From Pusillimonas sp. TS35 (GTDB lineage: Bacteria > Pseudomonadota > Gammaproteobacteria > Burkholderiales > Burkholderiaceae_B), in contig NZ_WWER01000005.1 of the NCBI RefSeq assembly GCF_009857885.1, positions 1 to 64,000 on the forward strand: a stretch of DNA of 64,000 nt. The letters run 5' to 3'. Position 1 is the stretch's first letter, and the number at the start of each line of letters is the position of its first letter. Below are positions 33,548 to 47,953 of this stretch, piece by piece. Position numbers and translations under genes: made by a program. The notes below the pieces were generated by a model that was not told the DNA's origin, ran no database searches, and saw only the letters and a program-made list of their open reading frames with translations.

Positions 33548-34528
33548 TCAGTTGACCTGCATGCCCGTCTGCGCGACCACCTTCTTCCATTTGATGAGGT
33601 CGGAAGAAACCAGTTGCGCCAGCGCATCGGGCGTGCCTGGCCGCACTGTCGCCCCCTGTGCGATGAACTTGCGTTTGACTTCCGGGTCGTTCAGCGCGGT
33701 GTTCAATGCCTGATTAAGGCGTTGAACGACAGGGGCGGGCGTGCCGGCGGGCGCAAACATGGCGTACCACTGATCCACGGCTACATCCACGCCCAGTTCC
33801 TTGAGAGTGGGCAAGTCCGGAAACACGGGCGATCGTTCCTCGCCAGCTACGGCCAGTGCCCGTACTGCACCGTTCTTGATGTGGGGTTCGGCGCTGAACA
33901 GGCTGGGGAACATGACCTGCGTGGTGCCGCCTATCGTATCCATCATGGCTGGGTTGGAACCCTTGTACGGGATGTCCTGCATCTGTGTGCCGGTGGCCAG
34001 ATTGAACAAGGCGCCTGCGGCATGCGGTGCGGTGCCGGTGCCCGCGGATGCATAGTTGATATTGGCGCCGGGCTTGCGTGCCAGCGCGATCAGTTCTTGA
34101 ACGTTGGCAGCAGGCAGATCCTTGTTGACGATCAGCAGAGTAGGAGAGGTGGCTACTTCGCCGATCGTAGCAAAATCTTTGATCGGATCGTAACGCAGCT
34201 TTTGTATCGCCGGGTTGATGGCGTGGGTGGCGATATAGCCGAACAGAATGCTGTAGCCGTCTGGCTTCTCTCGTGCCACATATTGCGAGGCGATGGCGCC
34301 GTTGGCGCCGGGTTTGTTTTCGACGATGACGGGCTGGCCAAGATTAGCGCTCATCTTTTCGGCCAGTATGCGCGCCATAGCATCGTTGCCACCGCCTGGC
34401 GCGGTCGGCACCACAATGGTGATTGTGCGGGAGGGGTAGGTGTCGGCGCGTGCCTGGTCGGTGGGCAAAAGTGCCGCCGCAGTGGTGGTCAAGGCGAGTA
34501 TTGCGCCCGCGATCAGTGTATGCCTCAT
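33548..34528 (-). CDS. Bug/TctC-family periplasmic substrate-binding protein
   Basis: This 326-aa protein has a signal peptide ending near ARADTYPSR (about residue 29) and the Bug motifs VVPTAPGGGNDAMAR, VIVENKPGANG, KPDGYSILFG and IPYKGSNPAMMD. It lies downstream of the PrpF/GalD-like gene on the same strand and is probably co-transcribed. It is a likely receptor for the dicarboxylate or aromatic-derived acid handled by that isomerase. Confidence 0.92.
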   Translation of the reverse strand: MRHTLIAGAILALTTTAAALLPTDQARADTYPSRTITIVVPTAPGGGNDAMARILAEKMSANLGQPVIVENKPGANGAIASQYVAREKPDGYSILFGYIATHAINPAIQKLRYDPIKDFATIGEVATSPTLLIVNKDLPAANVQELIALARKPGANINYASAGTGTAPHAAGALFNLATGTQMQDIPYKGSNPAMMDTIGGTTQVMFPSLFSAEPHIKNGAVRALAVAGEERSPVFPDLPTLKELGVDVAVDQWYAMFAPAGTPAPVVQRLNQALNTALNDPEVKRKFIAQGATVRPGTPDALAQLVSSDLIKWKKVVAQTGMQVN

Positions 34529-34559
34529 GGCAGTCTCCGTAATATTTATTGCCGCGTGC

Positions 34560-35669
34560 TCAGGCAGCGGCGGGCTCTACGTGTTTGCTGCAAGCGGCAG
34601 CGTGGTCATCGGAAACGAATACCGTTCCCTTCATGATCTTTCTGGCGGTGCGGATCACGCCTGCGCGAGCGATACGCACATTGTCATCCTTAATGCAAAT
34701 ATCCAGTGCAATCTCAAGGCACCCCGCAGGATGCAGCACGGCAACGCGGCGGTCGTCGTCGTGTATGTCGCACATGCGATGTGTGACAGTGCCTGGAATG
34801 GCGAAGCTGCTTGCGACCGCGATGGCCCCGGTGACCGCATGTGCCTTGTGGCAGCGGTGTGGCGTTAAATATCGCGACTGCACCGCGCGAGGGCCGGCGG
34901 GGCTGGCGATAATCAGTTTGGGGACGACGCTTTCCGAGACATCCCCAAGGCCCATGCGAAGACCCGCTTCGCGCCTCAACGCCTCCAGGCGCGCCAGTAG
35001 CGGCCGGTCGGCATCCAGCGCCTCGGGGGCTTCGTTGCCGCGCAGGCCAAAGGACGCAGCATCGACGATCGCTACAGGCATAGCCGCGTCGATGCATGTT
35101 ACGGCGACACCGTCGATGACATCTATGCGGGCCCCGGTTGGAAACAGCGCGCCGGTTATGCCGCCCTGTACGTCCAGGAAGTTCAGTACGATCGCCGCGC
35201 CGGTGCCGGGCACCCCGTCGATACGTGTGTCACCTTCATAATTCACGCGGCCATGTGGCGTCGGTACGGCTGCCTCGACCAGTGTGTTAGTGTTTACATT
35301 GAAGATGCGCACGGATGTGATGCCATCGCAAGCCGGCACGAGGCCTTCTTCGATGGCATAAGGCCCCACGCCCGACAGCAGGTTGCCGCAATTGGGGCGT
35401 GTGTCCACGGTTTCCTGTTCAATGGCCACTTGGGCGAATAAATAGTCGACATCGCAGCCAGGCCTTTGCGAACGCGACACGATCGCCACTTTGCTGGTCA
35501 GCGAGTTGCCGCCACCCAGGCCGTTTACCTGGAGCACATGTGGCGATCCCATGACCTGCAGCAATATGCGATCGCGTTGCGCCGGGTCGGCGGGCAGATC
35601 TTCGGCGCGAAAGTAGGGACCCCTGGAGGTGCCGCCGCGCATCATTACACAAGGTATTTCGAGTTCCAT
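34560..35669 (-). CDS. PrpF/GalD-family isomerase (4-oxalomesaconate tautomerase-like)
   Basis: This 369-aa protein has a diaminopimelate-epimerase-like fold with MRGGTSRGPYFRAEDLP at the start, VNGLGGGNSLTSKVAIV, TRPNCGNLLSGVGPYA (a cysteine at the usual active-site place) and KLIIASPAGP. Family members are 4-oxalomesaconate tautomerase (gallate and protocatechuate 4,5-cleavage route) and PrpF aconitate isomerase. Context (Bug protein, LysR) suggests dicarboxylate or tricarboxylate catabolism. No ring-cleavage genes are adjacent, so the substrate remains open. Confidence 0.85.
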   Translation of the reverse strand: MELEIPCVMMRGGTSRGPYFRAEDLPADPAQRDRILLQVMGSPHVLQVNGLGGGNSLTSKVAIVSRSQRPGCDVDYLFAQVAIEQETVDTRPNCGNLLSGVGPYAIEEGLVPACDGITSVRIFNVNTNTLVEAAVPTPHGRVNYEGDTRIDGVPGTGAAIVLNFLDVQGGITGALFPTGARIDVIDGVAVTCIDAAMPVAIVDAASFGLRGNEAPEALDADRPLLARLEALRREAGLRMGLGDVSESVVPKLIIASPAGPRAVQSRYLTPHRCHKAHAVTGAIAVASSFAIPGTVTHRMCDIHDDDRRVAVLHPAGCLEIALDICIKDDNVRIARAGVIRTARKIMKGTVFVSDDHAAACSKHVEPAAA

Positions 35670-35690
35670 GGGCGTATCATGCGACAGTCA

Positions 35691-35702
35691 CACTGATCAG
35701 TG
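35691..35702. promoter_or_regulatory. Palindromic operator candidate between divergent PrpF-like and LysR genes
   Basis: The perfect 12-bp palindrome CACTGATCAGTG lies midway between the starts at 35669 (minus) and 35730 (plus). Two ATTGCA copies flank the LysR leader (35704-35709 and 35725-35730). This is the usual position for LysR autoregulation and target activation. Confidence 0.5.
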
Positions 35703-35729
35703 AATTGCAACTTTATTAAGGATAATTGC

Positions 35730-36632
35730 ATGGCACGCATCAAATTTGACCTTCAGGAACTGCAGGCCTTTGTGGCTGTCGCGGAATCCCTTTCGTTTCG
35801 TGCAGCTGCCGATGCGTTGAGTATCTCGCCGCCGGCGCTTAGCCGGCGCATCGAAAAGCTGGAGGGTTTGCTGGGTGTGCGCCTCTTCGAGCGCAGCACA
35901 CGTCATGTGCAGCTCACCAACGTGGGGCGTGTCTTTCTGGAACGTGCGCGAAGTGCGCTGGATGAACTGGAGAGCGCGATGCTGGGGATCGAAGATCTGG
36001 CCGCCCACCGCACAGGTGTGGTGTCGGTGGCGTGTGTGCCGTCAGCGGCCTATTACTTTCTGCCTAGCGTGATCACCACCTTTACCCGGCATTACCCCAA
36101 TATCCGTGTGCGAATCCTGGACGAGGGTGCCAATACGGTGCTCAACGATGTGCTGAATCGACGGGCGGATTTCGGTATCAATTTTGTGGGGACACAGGAA
36201 ATGGATATCCATTTCGAACCCATTTTCACCGAACGCTTTGTGCTGGCAGTGCACAGCGGCCACCGCTTGGCGCGGCGACGCAAGGTGCGCTGGGAGGAGT
36301 TGGGCGACGAGCGCTTCATTGCGGTGGGCAAGAGTAGCGGCAATCGGGTGTTGCTGGATTCCGCCTTGGCGCAGACTGCGCGTCGCCCTACCGGTTTTTA
36401 CGAAGTGGCGCACGTGTCATCGTTGCTTGGCCTGGTGGAGGCCGGCCTGGGTGTTGCAGCGGTGCCCAAGCTAGCCTTGCCCGCAAATAACCACTCCACG
36501 CTTAAGGGTATTTCGCTGGTCGAGCCTGAGGTGTCCAGGACATTGGGCCTTCTGCACCGGAAGAACAACCCGCTATCGCCCGTGGCGCGTGTGCTGTACG
36601 ACTTGATCAAGAAAGAGGCGTTGCGGCGTTAG
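35730..36632 (+). CDS. LysR-family transcription regulator
   Basis: This 300-aa regulator starts MARIKFDLQELQAF at ATG 35730 with AAGGA upstream; a GTG at 35700 would add ten residues. The N-terminal helix-turn-helix is clear (SLSFRAAADALSISPPALSRRI), followed by the effector domain. It is divergent from the PrpF-like/Bug pair, which is the classical arrangement for a regulator and its target operon. Confidence 0.92.
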   Translation: MARIKFDLQELQAFVAVAESLSFRAAADALSISPPALSRRIEKLEGLLGVRLFERSTRHVQLTNVGRVFLERARSALDELESAMLGIEDLAAHRTGVVSVACVPSAAYYFLPSVITTFTRHYPNIRVRILDEGANTVLNDVLNRRADFGINFVGTQEMDIHFEPIFTERFVLAVHSGHRLARRRKVRWEELGDERFIAVGKSSGNRVLLDSALAQTARRPTGFYEVAHVSSLLGLVEAGLGVAAVPKLALPANNHSTLKGISLVEPEVSRTLGLLHRKNNPLSPVARVLYDLIKKEALRR

Positions 36633-36690
36633 GCACGCTAGATGCGTTAGGCGCGTTGCAGCGTTTGGGTGGCGGGAGGATCAGAGCAAT

Positions 36691-36704
36691 CTAGGGCATT
36701 CCCT
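36691..36704. promoter_or_regulatory. Inverted repeat TAGGG-N4-CCCTA
   Basis: The repeat TAGGG/CCCTA with a 4-base spacer is followed by AATATAG and a second CCCTAAG at 36717-36723. It lies in the gap between convergent genes, where no operon promoter is needed, and so may drive the short transcript ending at the terminator at 36848-36884. The same layout occurs at 28174-28187. Confidence 0.4.
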
Positions 36705-36775
36705 AATATAGTGCATACCCTAAGTGTCATAACGAACAATATCCGTCAGAATGCTGCACATGCAGGTGAGGAGAC

Positions 36776-36868
36776 ATGCCCTGCATGGGCACCGCCAGAA
36801 TAAGGCGACACAATACCAAAGCTGGTCCCATAAAAAATATAAAAGCGAAAAGGTTGGCAACACGATAG
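36776..36868 (+). CDS. Possible 30-codon basic leader peptide
   Basis: ATG 36776 follows a good ribosome site (GTGAGGAGAC). The 30-residue product MPCMGTARIRRHNTKAG... is basic, with nine Lys/Arg, and stops at TAG 36866-36868, inside the loop of the next hairpin. It could be a real small gene, a leader peptide, or the stump of a lost gene. There is no homology evidence. Confidence 0.25.
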   Translation: MPCMGTARIRRHNTKAGPIKNIKAKRLATR

Positions 36869-36884
36869 CGTTGCCAACCTTTTT
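36848..36884. terminator. Strong bidirectional terminator
   Basis: A perfect 13-bp stem AAAAGGTTGGCAA/TTGCCAACCTTTT with a 10-base loop has a T-run on the plus strand and the matching A-run for the minus strand. It separates the convergent lysR and smr genes. Confidence 0.85.
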
Positions 36885-36939
36885 GTATTTTTACGGCTCT
36901 TATCCGCCAAGCGCGCCAACCGGCCGCTGCCAAGCTCGG

Positions 36940-41240
<4,301 letters not shown>

Positions 41241-41251
<11 letters not shown>

Positions 41252-41867
41252 AACTTTGCTGATGGCGGCCGTGCTGGCTGCGGCGCCTGTAGCGGCATGG
41301 TCTGCAGATGCGGCGGCGCAACTGCGCAAGTTCATCGCCGACGTGCCGGCCGCCACTGGCCAGTTCACGCAACAACGCCTGTCCAAAGAGGGCGGGGCGG
41401 CGCAATCGCCGCAGTCGGGCGATTTCGCCTTCCGACGGCCAGGCAAGTTCCGCTGGGCGGTTTCCAAACCGTACGAACAGCTGGTTGTCTCCGATGGCAA
41501 GCGGGTATATCAGTACGACCCCGACTTGCAGCAGGTCACCGAGCGCAATGTAGACAAATCCATCGGTGCGTCTCCGGCGGCGATTCTGTTCGGTTCGGGC
41601 TCTCTCGACGACAGCTTCACGCTGCAGAACCTTTCCGCGCGCGGTGGCCTTGATTGGCTGCGCGCCACCCCGCGCTCGGCCGACGCGGGCTTTACTCACG
41701 TCGACATCGGTTTTCGCCGCGGCATGCCGGCGCGTCTCGAGCTGCTGGATTCTTTCGGCCAGACGACGCGCATCGAACTGAACAACATCGCAGTCAATCC
41801 CAAGCTCGACGCCGGCGTCTTCTCCTTTAGTCCGCCAGCAGGGGTTGATGTCGTGAAGATGCAGTAG
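41241..41867 (+). CDS. lolA: Outer-membrane lipoprotein carrier LolA
   Basis: This 208-aa periplasmic chaperone has a signal peptide ending near [10 protein letters not shown] (about residue 22). LolA landmarks are [37 protein letters not shown] and a C-terminal [11 protein letters not shown]. It carries lipoproteins from LolCDE to LolB. The order ftsK-lolA-rarA-serS is conserved in many proteobacteria. ATG 41241 lies inside the ftsK end, consistent with coupling. Confidence 0.93.
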
Positions 41868-41873
41868 GGCAGC

Positions 41874-43430
41874 ATGGCAAGTTCGGGCGATCTCTTCGCC
41901 GGTGCTTCCGGCCGGTCCCCCCACGCGCCGCTGGCTGAGCGCATGCGGCCGCGCACGCTGGGCGATGTCGTGGGCCAGTCTCATCTTTTGGGGCCGGGTA
42001 AGCCTTTGCGGGTGGCATTCGAGTCTGGTCGCCCGCACTCCATGATCTTCTGGGGGCCGCCCGGCGTTGGCAAAACAACCCTGGCGCGCCTGATGGCCGA
42101 TGGTTTCGATGCGCAGTTCATCGCCATCTCCGCCGTACTCGGTGGCGTGAAGGATATTCGTGACGCGGTCGCCGCCGCCCAGGTTGCGCAGGGGCAGGGC
42201 CGGCGCACCATTTTATTCGTCGACGAGGTGCATCGTTTCAACAAGGCGCAACAGGATGCTTTCCTGCCTTATGTCGAAAGCGGGCTGTTCACCTTTATCG
42301 GCGCTACCACCGAAAACCCTTCGTTCGAAGTCAATTCGGCGCTGCTTTCTCGTGCACGCGTGTATGTGCTGCACTCGCTCACGGTCGAAGAGCTGCAGCA
42401 ATTGATCGATCGCGCGCTTGTGCTCCTTAACGGCGATATCCAGGGGGATGCGGTGGCGCATCGTTCGGGGGCTGGCGCGGATGTGGTATTGCGCAGCATG
42501 CCTGCCGCGAGCGCTGCCGCGGCGCCGGAAGGCGAGCGCGGCGATGCAGGGGAAGGCGACGAGGGCGAAGGTGGAGGCGACAAAGGCGAAGGTGAAGGCG
42601 ACAAAGGCAACGAGGGCGAACCTGGAGGCGGCGAAGGCGATGAGCGGCTGGCCCAGCCTCAGCTGTGTTTCGACGCCGCCGCCCGTGAGCAGCTTGCTCG
42701 CTGGGCCGACGGCGATGCGCGGCGGCTGATCAATGCCATCGAGGTGGTGGCCGAATCGGCGCTGGGTGCGGGCCGTCATCTGGTCGACAGCGCGTGGTTG
42801 GAAACCTCCCTGTCGCAGAGCTTGCGGCGCTTCGACAAGGGGGGCGATGCATTCTACGACCAGATCAGCGCATTGCATAAAGCCGTGCGTGGGTCGGATC
42901 CGGATGCTTCTTTGTACTGGTTTGCCCGCATGCTCGATGGCGGGGCCGACCCGCGCTACCTGGCGCGACGCATTGTGCGCATGGCAATCGAAGATATCGG
43001 CCTGGCTGATCCGCGCGCGACCGAGCTTGCCCTGCAGGGGGCCGATATCTTCGAGCGCCTGGGCTCGCCCGAAGGGGAGCTGGCACTGGCGCAAGCAGTG
43101 GTGTACATGGCCTGTGCCGCCAAGTCCAACGCCGTGTATATGGCGTATAAACAGGCACGCCGCTTTGCCGAAGAACACGGCAGTGCACCGGTCCCTATGC
43201 ATCTGCGCAACGCGCCCACCAAACTCATGAAAGCGTTGGGCCACGGCAAGGCCTACCGCTATGCCCACGACGAGCCGCATGGCTACGCCGCCGGCGAGCA
43301 GTACTTCCCCGACGGCCTGGGCGCACGCTTCTATCAGCCGACCGACCGCGGGCTTGAAGGTAAAATTTCCGAAAAGCTCGCCTTCCTGCGCCAGCTCGAC
43401 AGGCAAAGCAAGGGGCAGGGCAAATCCTGA
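41874..43430 (+). CDS. rarA: Replication-associated recombination ATPase RarA (MgsA), with acidic insertion
   Basis: This 518-aa AAA+ protein acts at stalled replication forks. Walker A FWGPPGVGKTTLARL is near residues 59-73 and Walker B ILFVDEVHRFNKAQQDA near 110-126. Sensor 1 is IGATTENPSFEVNSALLSR. The C-terminal domain includes DPRYLARRIVRMAIEDIGLADP. It is about 70 residues longer than the usual 440-450. The extra piece is a low-complexity Gly/Glu/Asp insertion at about residues 197-260, between the AAA+ core and the lid, made of GEGD/KGEG-like repeats. It lies 6 bases after lolA. Confidence 0.94.
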   Translation: MASSGDLFAGASGRSPHAPLAERMRPRTLGDVVGQSHLLGPGKPLRVAFESGRPHSMIFWGPPGVGKTTLARLMADGFDAQFIAISAVLGGVKDIRDAVAAAQVAQGQGRRTILFVDEVHRFNKAQQDAFLPYVESGLFTFIGATTENPSFEVNSALLSRARVYVLHSLTVEELQQLIDRALVLLNGDIQGDAVAHRSGAGADVVLRSMPAASAAAAPEGERGDAGEGDEGEGGGDKGEGEGDKGNEGEPGGGEGDERLAQPQLCFDAAAREQLARWADGDARRLINAIEVVAESALGAGRHLVDSAWLETSLSQSLRRFDKGGDAFYDQISALHKAVRGSDPDASLYWFARMLDGGADPRYLARRIVRMAIEDIGLADPRATELALQGADIFERLGSPEGELALAQAVVYMACAAKSNAVYMAYKQARRFAEEHGSAPVPMHLRNAPTKLMKALGHGKAYRYAHDEPHGYAAGEQYFPDGLGARFYQPTDRGLEGKISEKLAFLRQLDRQSKGQGKS

Positions 43431-44834
<1,404 letters not shown>

Positions 44835-44933
44835 AGCGCGCCATGTTTTTTGGGGCCGTGTGATTGCCGCATCGGCCCGCTTGCTATTGGTGAGCCGTGT
44901 GCGCTCGGTGTTGTGGCGGCCAGAGCCCGCCGT

Positions 44934-45413
44934 TTATCGCGACCGGCGGCCGCTGTCTCCGGGATGGTGATGGCGCCGCCGCTTGGCGGTGGTATTGTGG
45001 GCCGCATATGCGGGCCGGCTGACGGGCAGGAAGGTATGCTGCTTTGGCGTTCGCCCCCAAGCCGAAGGCTGCGACGCGAAAGTAGGGCCGAGACGGCCCC
45101 AGCGTTTGCCTTTTTGGCCTTGCACTGGTGCGGCTTCTTCGGATGAAGAGATTGTCATCAGCGCGAACAGCAGCCCCGCCCAGAACAACAGGGACAGCAC
45201 CAATGCGAGCAGGCCGTTGAAGCTGCCGTAGCCGGTGGCGGGGGATGCGTTGATGCCCAGCCACCCTGACACATAGGGGATGTGCCCCAGGCCTTCCACC
45301 ACCAAGTTGCCAGGAACCCGCACGATCTGCCGGAGCAGATCCCAGATTTCCCACAGGCTGTACGAACCATCGCCGTTGATATCGGCAACTAAATTCAAAG
45401 ACTTGATATACAT
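44934..45413 (-). CDS. Membrane protein with an EF-hand-like calcium loop
   Basis: This 159-aa protein has GGAG before ATG 45413. Residues about 10-22 form a perfect 12-residue EF-hand loop, DINGDGSYSLWE, inside a helix-loop-helix. One long hydrophobic segment follows (GLLALVLSLLFWAGLLFALM, about residues 69-88). The C-terminal 60 residues are basic and disordered. It may sense or bind calcium at the membrane face. Similar small proteins occur next to serS or other genes in Alcaligenaceae, but no function is known to me. Confidence 0.7.
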   Translation of the reverse strand: MYIKSLNLVADINGDGSYSLWEIWDLLRQIVRVPGNLVVEGLGHIPYVSGWLGINASPATGYGSFNGLLALVLSLLFWAGLLFALMTISSSEEAAPVQGQKGKRWGRLGPTFASQPSAWGRTPKQHTFLPVSRPAYAAHNTTAKRRRHHHPGDSGRRSR

Positions 45414-45522
45414 GGCGGCTCCTGTTGCGGCCGGCCGGCGACGGATGCTGCATGCGCAGGCCGGAAACCGGGGTATCCCAAATCAACGTACCTGACATCT
45501 GTTATTACTATATCGCCAAGCT

Positions 45523-45562
45523 GCTTGCGGGGCAATGCCGCTCAGTGCGTTGCCCCGCAAGC
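45523..45562 (-). terminator. Long hairpin after the hydantoinase-MFS operon
   Basis: A perfect 13-bp stem GCTTGCGGGGCAA/TTGCCCCGCAAGC with a 14-base loop lies 14 bases beyond the MFS stop (45577, minus strand). A T-run is lacking, so termination may be partly Rho-linked. Confidence 0.55.
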
Positions 45563-45576
45563 GATCCCAGGCGGGG

Positions 45577-46956
45577 TCAGGCCAGTTGCTTGCCTTCGGT
45601 TTCGGGCAGCAGCAATGCCAGCAACACCGTGGCAACCAGGAACATATTGATCAATGTCGTCGTCAGGTTGAACGACCAATTCAGCGCAACGAGCAGGCCG
45701 ATGGTGCTGGGGGCGATGATATTAGCAAGGCGCTGCGACAGTACCGCCCATCCATAGCCGTCGGTGCGCACCTCGCTGGGGTAGAGCTCGGCAATCCATG
45801 CATCCCACACGCCCCAAGCACCCAGGGTGAAAAAGACGAGTATGAAATTGCTGATGTACAGCGAAGGCATGTCCCATGCATTGGCGAAGGCGTAACCTGC
45901 TATTGCGCCGCATGCCACAAAACCGACCACCACTTTCTTGCGGCCCAGCCGGCCCGTCAGGATGGATGACGCCACATATCCGGGGATCATGGCCAGCGTT
46001 GACAGGGCGATGAACCCGAATGACTGCGGCAGGCTCAGCCCTTTTTGCTGAAGCAGTGTGGGAAGCCAAGTCTGTAAGCCCCAGTACCCCCATGCGAATG
46101 TGAAGTTGATCAGGATCTGCAGTATCGAGATGGGCAGAAGTGGGCCGCGAAACAAGGAGACGACTGCCCCGGTGCCGCTGCTTTCCATGCGCAATTGCGT
46201 GCTGGCGGGGATTTGCACGGTGCCACGGCTCAAGGTGCTGATGATGCCGCGGGCGTCAGACTGCCGATTTTTGCTGACCAGCCAGTAGGGGGATTCGGGA
46301 ACCCAGGCGGCGACGGCGAACAGAAAGAGCGCCGGCAATGAGCTGACGCCAATAATCCAGCGCCAGCCATAGGGGGCGAGCAGCACCGTGACGCCGACCG
46401 CAAGCAGCATGCCGATGGGCCACCCCGCAGCAAGGTAGACCGTCAGCCTGCCGCGGTCCCGCACCGGCAGCATCTCTTCGAAGAGCGGAAAGCAGATCAC
46501 GAACATACCTGCTGCAGGAATGCCCGACAGCAGCCGCAAGGCATACAGCCACGTGTAATCGGGCGCGAAAGCGCTGGCGCCCGAAAGCACGCCATAGAGG
46601 GCAAGGCTGGCGATGATGCTGGTTTTCCTGCCTATGTGGTTGGCCACACGCCCCCAGAACAGCGAGCCGATGGCCATGCCCACGAAGATTGCGCCGATAA
46701 GATGGCCCATATTGGCTGGATTAATGGACATCTCGGCGGATATATAAGGTGCTGTGTAGACAATGATCATCATGGCCCAGGCATCTATCGCGAACACCAG
46801 GAACAGTACGATGCACGCTTTGAGATGCTCGCGCGTCAGCGGCATATTGGCGAAGGCGGCGCCCACGGTCATTGAGGCGAAGTTGGCGGCAGGCGAGCCC
46901 TGCTCCCCAGATGCCGGCACGTTGCCGGCCTGGTCGGCTGCGGATGAAATACTCAT
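45577..46956 (-). CDS. MFS transporter (aromatic acid/H+ symporter-like)
   Basis: This 459-aa protein has twelve predicted helices and the MFS loop signatures GRVANHIGRKTSI (loop 2-3) and GRLGRKKVVVG (loop 8-9). The pattern resembles sugar/aromatic-acid symporters of the AAHS type. It is the last gene of the hyu operon, so it probably imports the cyclic amide or its hydrolysis product. TAGGAAA precedes ATG 46956. Confidence 0.88.
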   Translation of the reverse strand: MSISSAADQAGNVPASGEQGSPAANFASMTVGAAFANMPLTREHLKACIVLFLVFAIDAWAMMIIVYTAPYISAEMSINPANMGHLIGAIFVGMAIGSLFWGRVANHIGRKTSIIASLALYGVLSGASAFAPDYTWLYALRLLSGIPAAGMFVICFPLFEEMLPVRDRGRLTVYLAAGWPIGMLLAVGVTVLLAPYGWRWIIGVSSLPALFLFAVAAWVPESPYWLVSKNRQSDARGIISTLSRGTVQIPASTQLRMESSGTGAVVSLFRGPLLPISILQILINFTFAWGYWGLQTWLPTLLQQKGLSLPQSFGFIALSTLAMIPGYVASSILTGRLGRKKVVVGFVACGAIAGYAFANAWDMPSLYISNFILVFFTLGAWGVWDAWIAELYPSEVRTDGYGWAVLSQRLANIIAPSTIGLLVALNWSFNLTTTLINMFLVATVLLALLLPETEGKQLA

Positions 46957-46991
46957 ACAAATTTCCTATAGATAAATGAAGCATCAGGGAA

Positions 46992-47870
46992 CTAGAAGCT
47001 CTTGGTGATGACCGCGGCCAGCGAGGTGGAGCGGGGCGTGCCCTGCGTGGCGTAATAGGTGAAGTTGAGATTGGCAGCGAAGAAAATGCCGTGGCGCAGC
47101 CAGCCCGTGTAGGAAAAGGCGGGCCCCAGCTTGCCCTCTCGCACCGTGGGCGTGCTGGCGTGGCGCGCGCCGTAGATGTGATAGCTATGGTGCAGCCCGA
47201 CGAACAGGTCGGGCCGAGCCTGATAGCCGGCAGCCATATCCATCAGGGTGAGGCTCAGGCCGCTGCGATGGCGCGACGTTACCCCCGCAGCGTCGGTCAC
47301 GTGATGCCGCTCGGGGCTAGCGTAGTACACGAAAAGCGGGTTGACCGTCATGCCCAGCCGGCCAACTTGCAGGTAGTTGGCGACTGTCAGACCAAGGCCA
47401 TAGTGGTTGCTGCCAGCGCCATATCCGCTGGCCTGGGTGCGGCCATTGGGGAAGTTCACCAGTGCCATGGGGCTGAACCAGTAGCTGAGATAGCCATCGG
47501 CGCCCGGCTCGGATTCGCTGCGTACGGCATGGTGGTAATACATGAGGCCCAGTTGAGGGGCGGCAACGCCCCAGCCGCCGCGCCCATGCTGGCTGGCGTG
47601 CCCCGCGGACAGGCCGGCCCATACTTCGAATTGGTCGCCTTGGGTACCGGGCAGGCCTTTCTCACTGAACCAGGCCAGCACATTGTGCGCGCCAGCGGAG
47701 CGATACCCCGCCTGGTTCCGGGAAAAATAGGGGTAGGTCTGGAAGGCCCAGCCTGGCTGGCCCGCTTGGGCGAAGCCGATGAACTGATCGGCGTTGGCAC
47801 CGCCCGACGCACCCAGCAGCAACAGCAAGAGCGGGATGCGAGACATGTAGTGCCGGATTGCTGACATCAT
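46992..47870 (-). CDS. Outer-membrane channel-like protein (phenol MetA-pathway family)
   Basis: This 292-aa secreted beta-barrel candidate uses ATG 47870 (GGAG upstream; a second ATG follows immediately). The signal peptide ends near GGANADQF (about residue 28). Many alternating amphipathic strands are seen (GWAFQTYPYFSRNQAGY, GDQFEVWAGLSAGH, FFAANLNFTYYATQG). It ends in a terminal phenylalanine (ITKSF), as outer-membrane proteins do. It resembles the SphA/MetA-type family linked to uptake of hydrophobic or aromatic compounds. Confidence 0.75.
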   Translation of the reverse strand: MMSAIRHYMSRIPLLLLLLGASGGANADQFIGFAQAGQPGWAFQTYPYFSRNQAGYRSAGAHNVLAWFSEKGLPGTQGDQFEVWAGLSAGHASQHGRGGWGVAAPQLGLMYYHHAVRSESEPGADGYLSYWFSPMALVNFPNGRTQASGYGAGSNHYGLGLTVANYLQVGRLGMTVNPLFVYYASPERHHVTDAAGVTSRHRSGLSLTLMDMAAGYQARPDLFVGLHHSYHIYGARHASTPTVREGKLGPAFSYTGWLRHGIFFAANLNFTYYATQGTPRSTSLAAVITKSF

Positions 47871-47888
47871 GATGCTTCTCCTGTGATT

Positions 47889-47910
47889 GCCGGGGCAGGC
47901 AAACCCCGGC
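47889..47910. other. GC-rich hairpin between the M24 peptidase and outer-membrane protein genes
   Basis: The stem GCCGGGG/CCCCGGC with an 8-base loop lies inside the operon and has no T-run. It may act as an mRNA-stabilising or pausing structure that lets the downstream genes be expressed at a different level. Confidence 0.4.
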
Positions 47911-47953
47911 GTGGTGACAAGGAAGATGCGGGGCGGCGTGGCGACCCGCGGAC

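Noticed and set aside
33497-34636. Plus-strand gene opposite the second Bug gene
   Set aside because: It is antisense to a complete Bug protein with signal peptide and motifs, and has no ribosome site.
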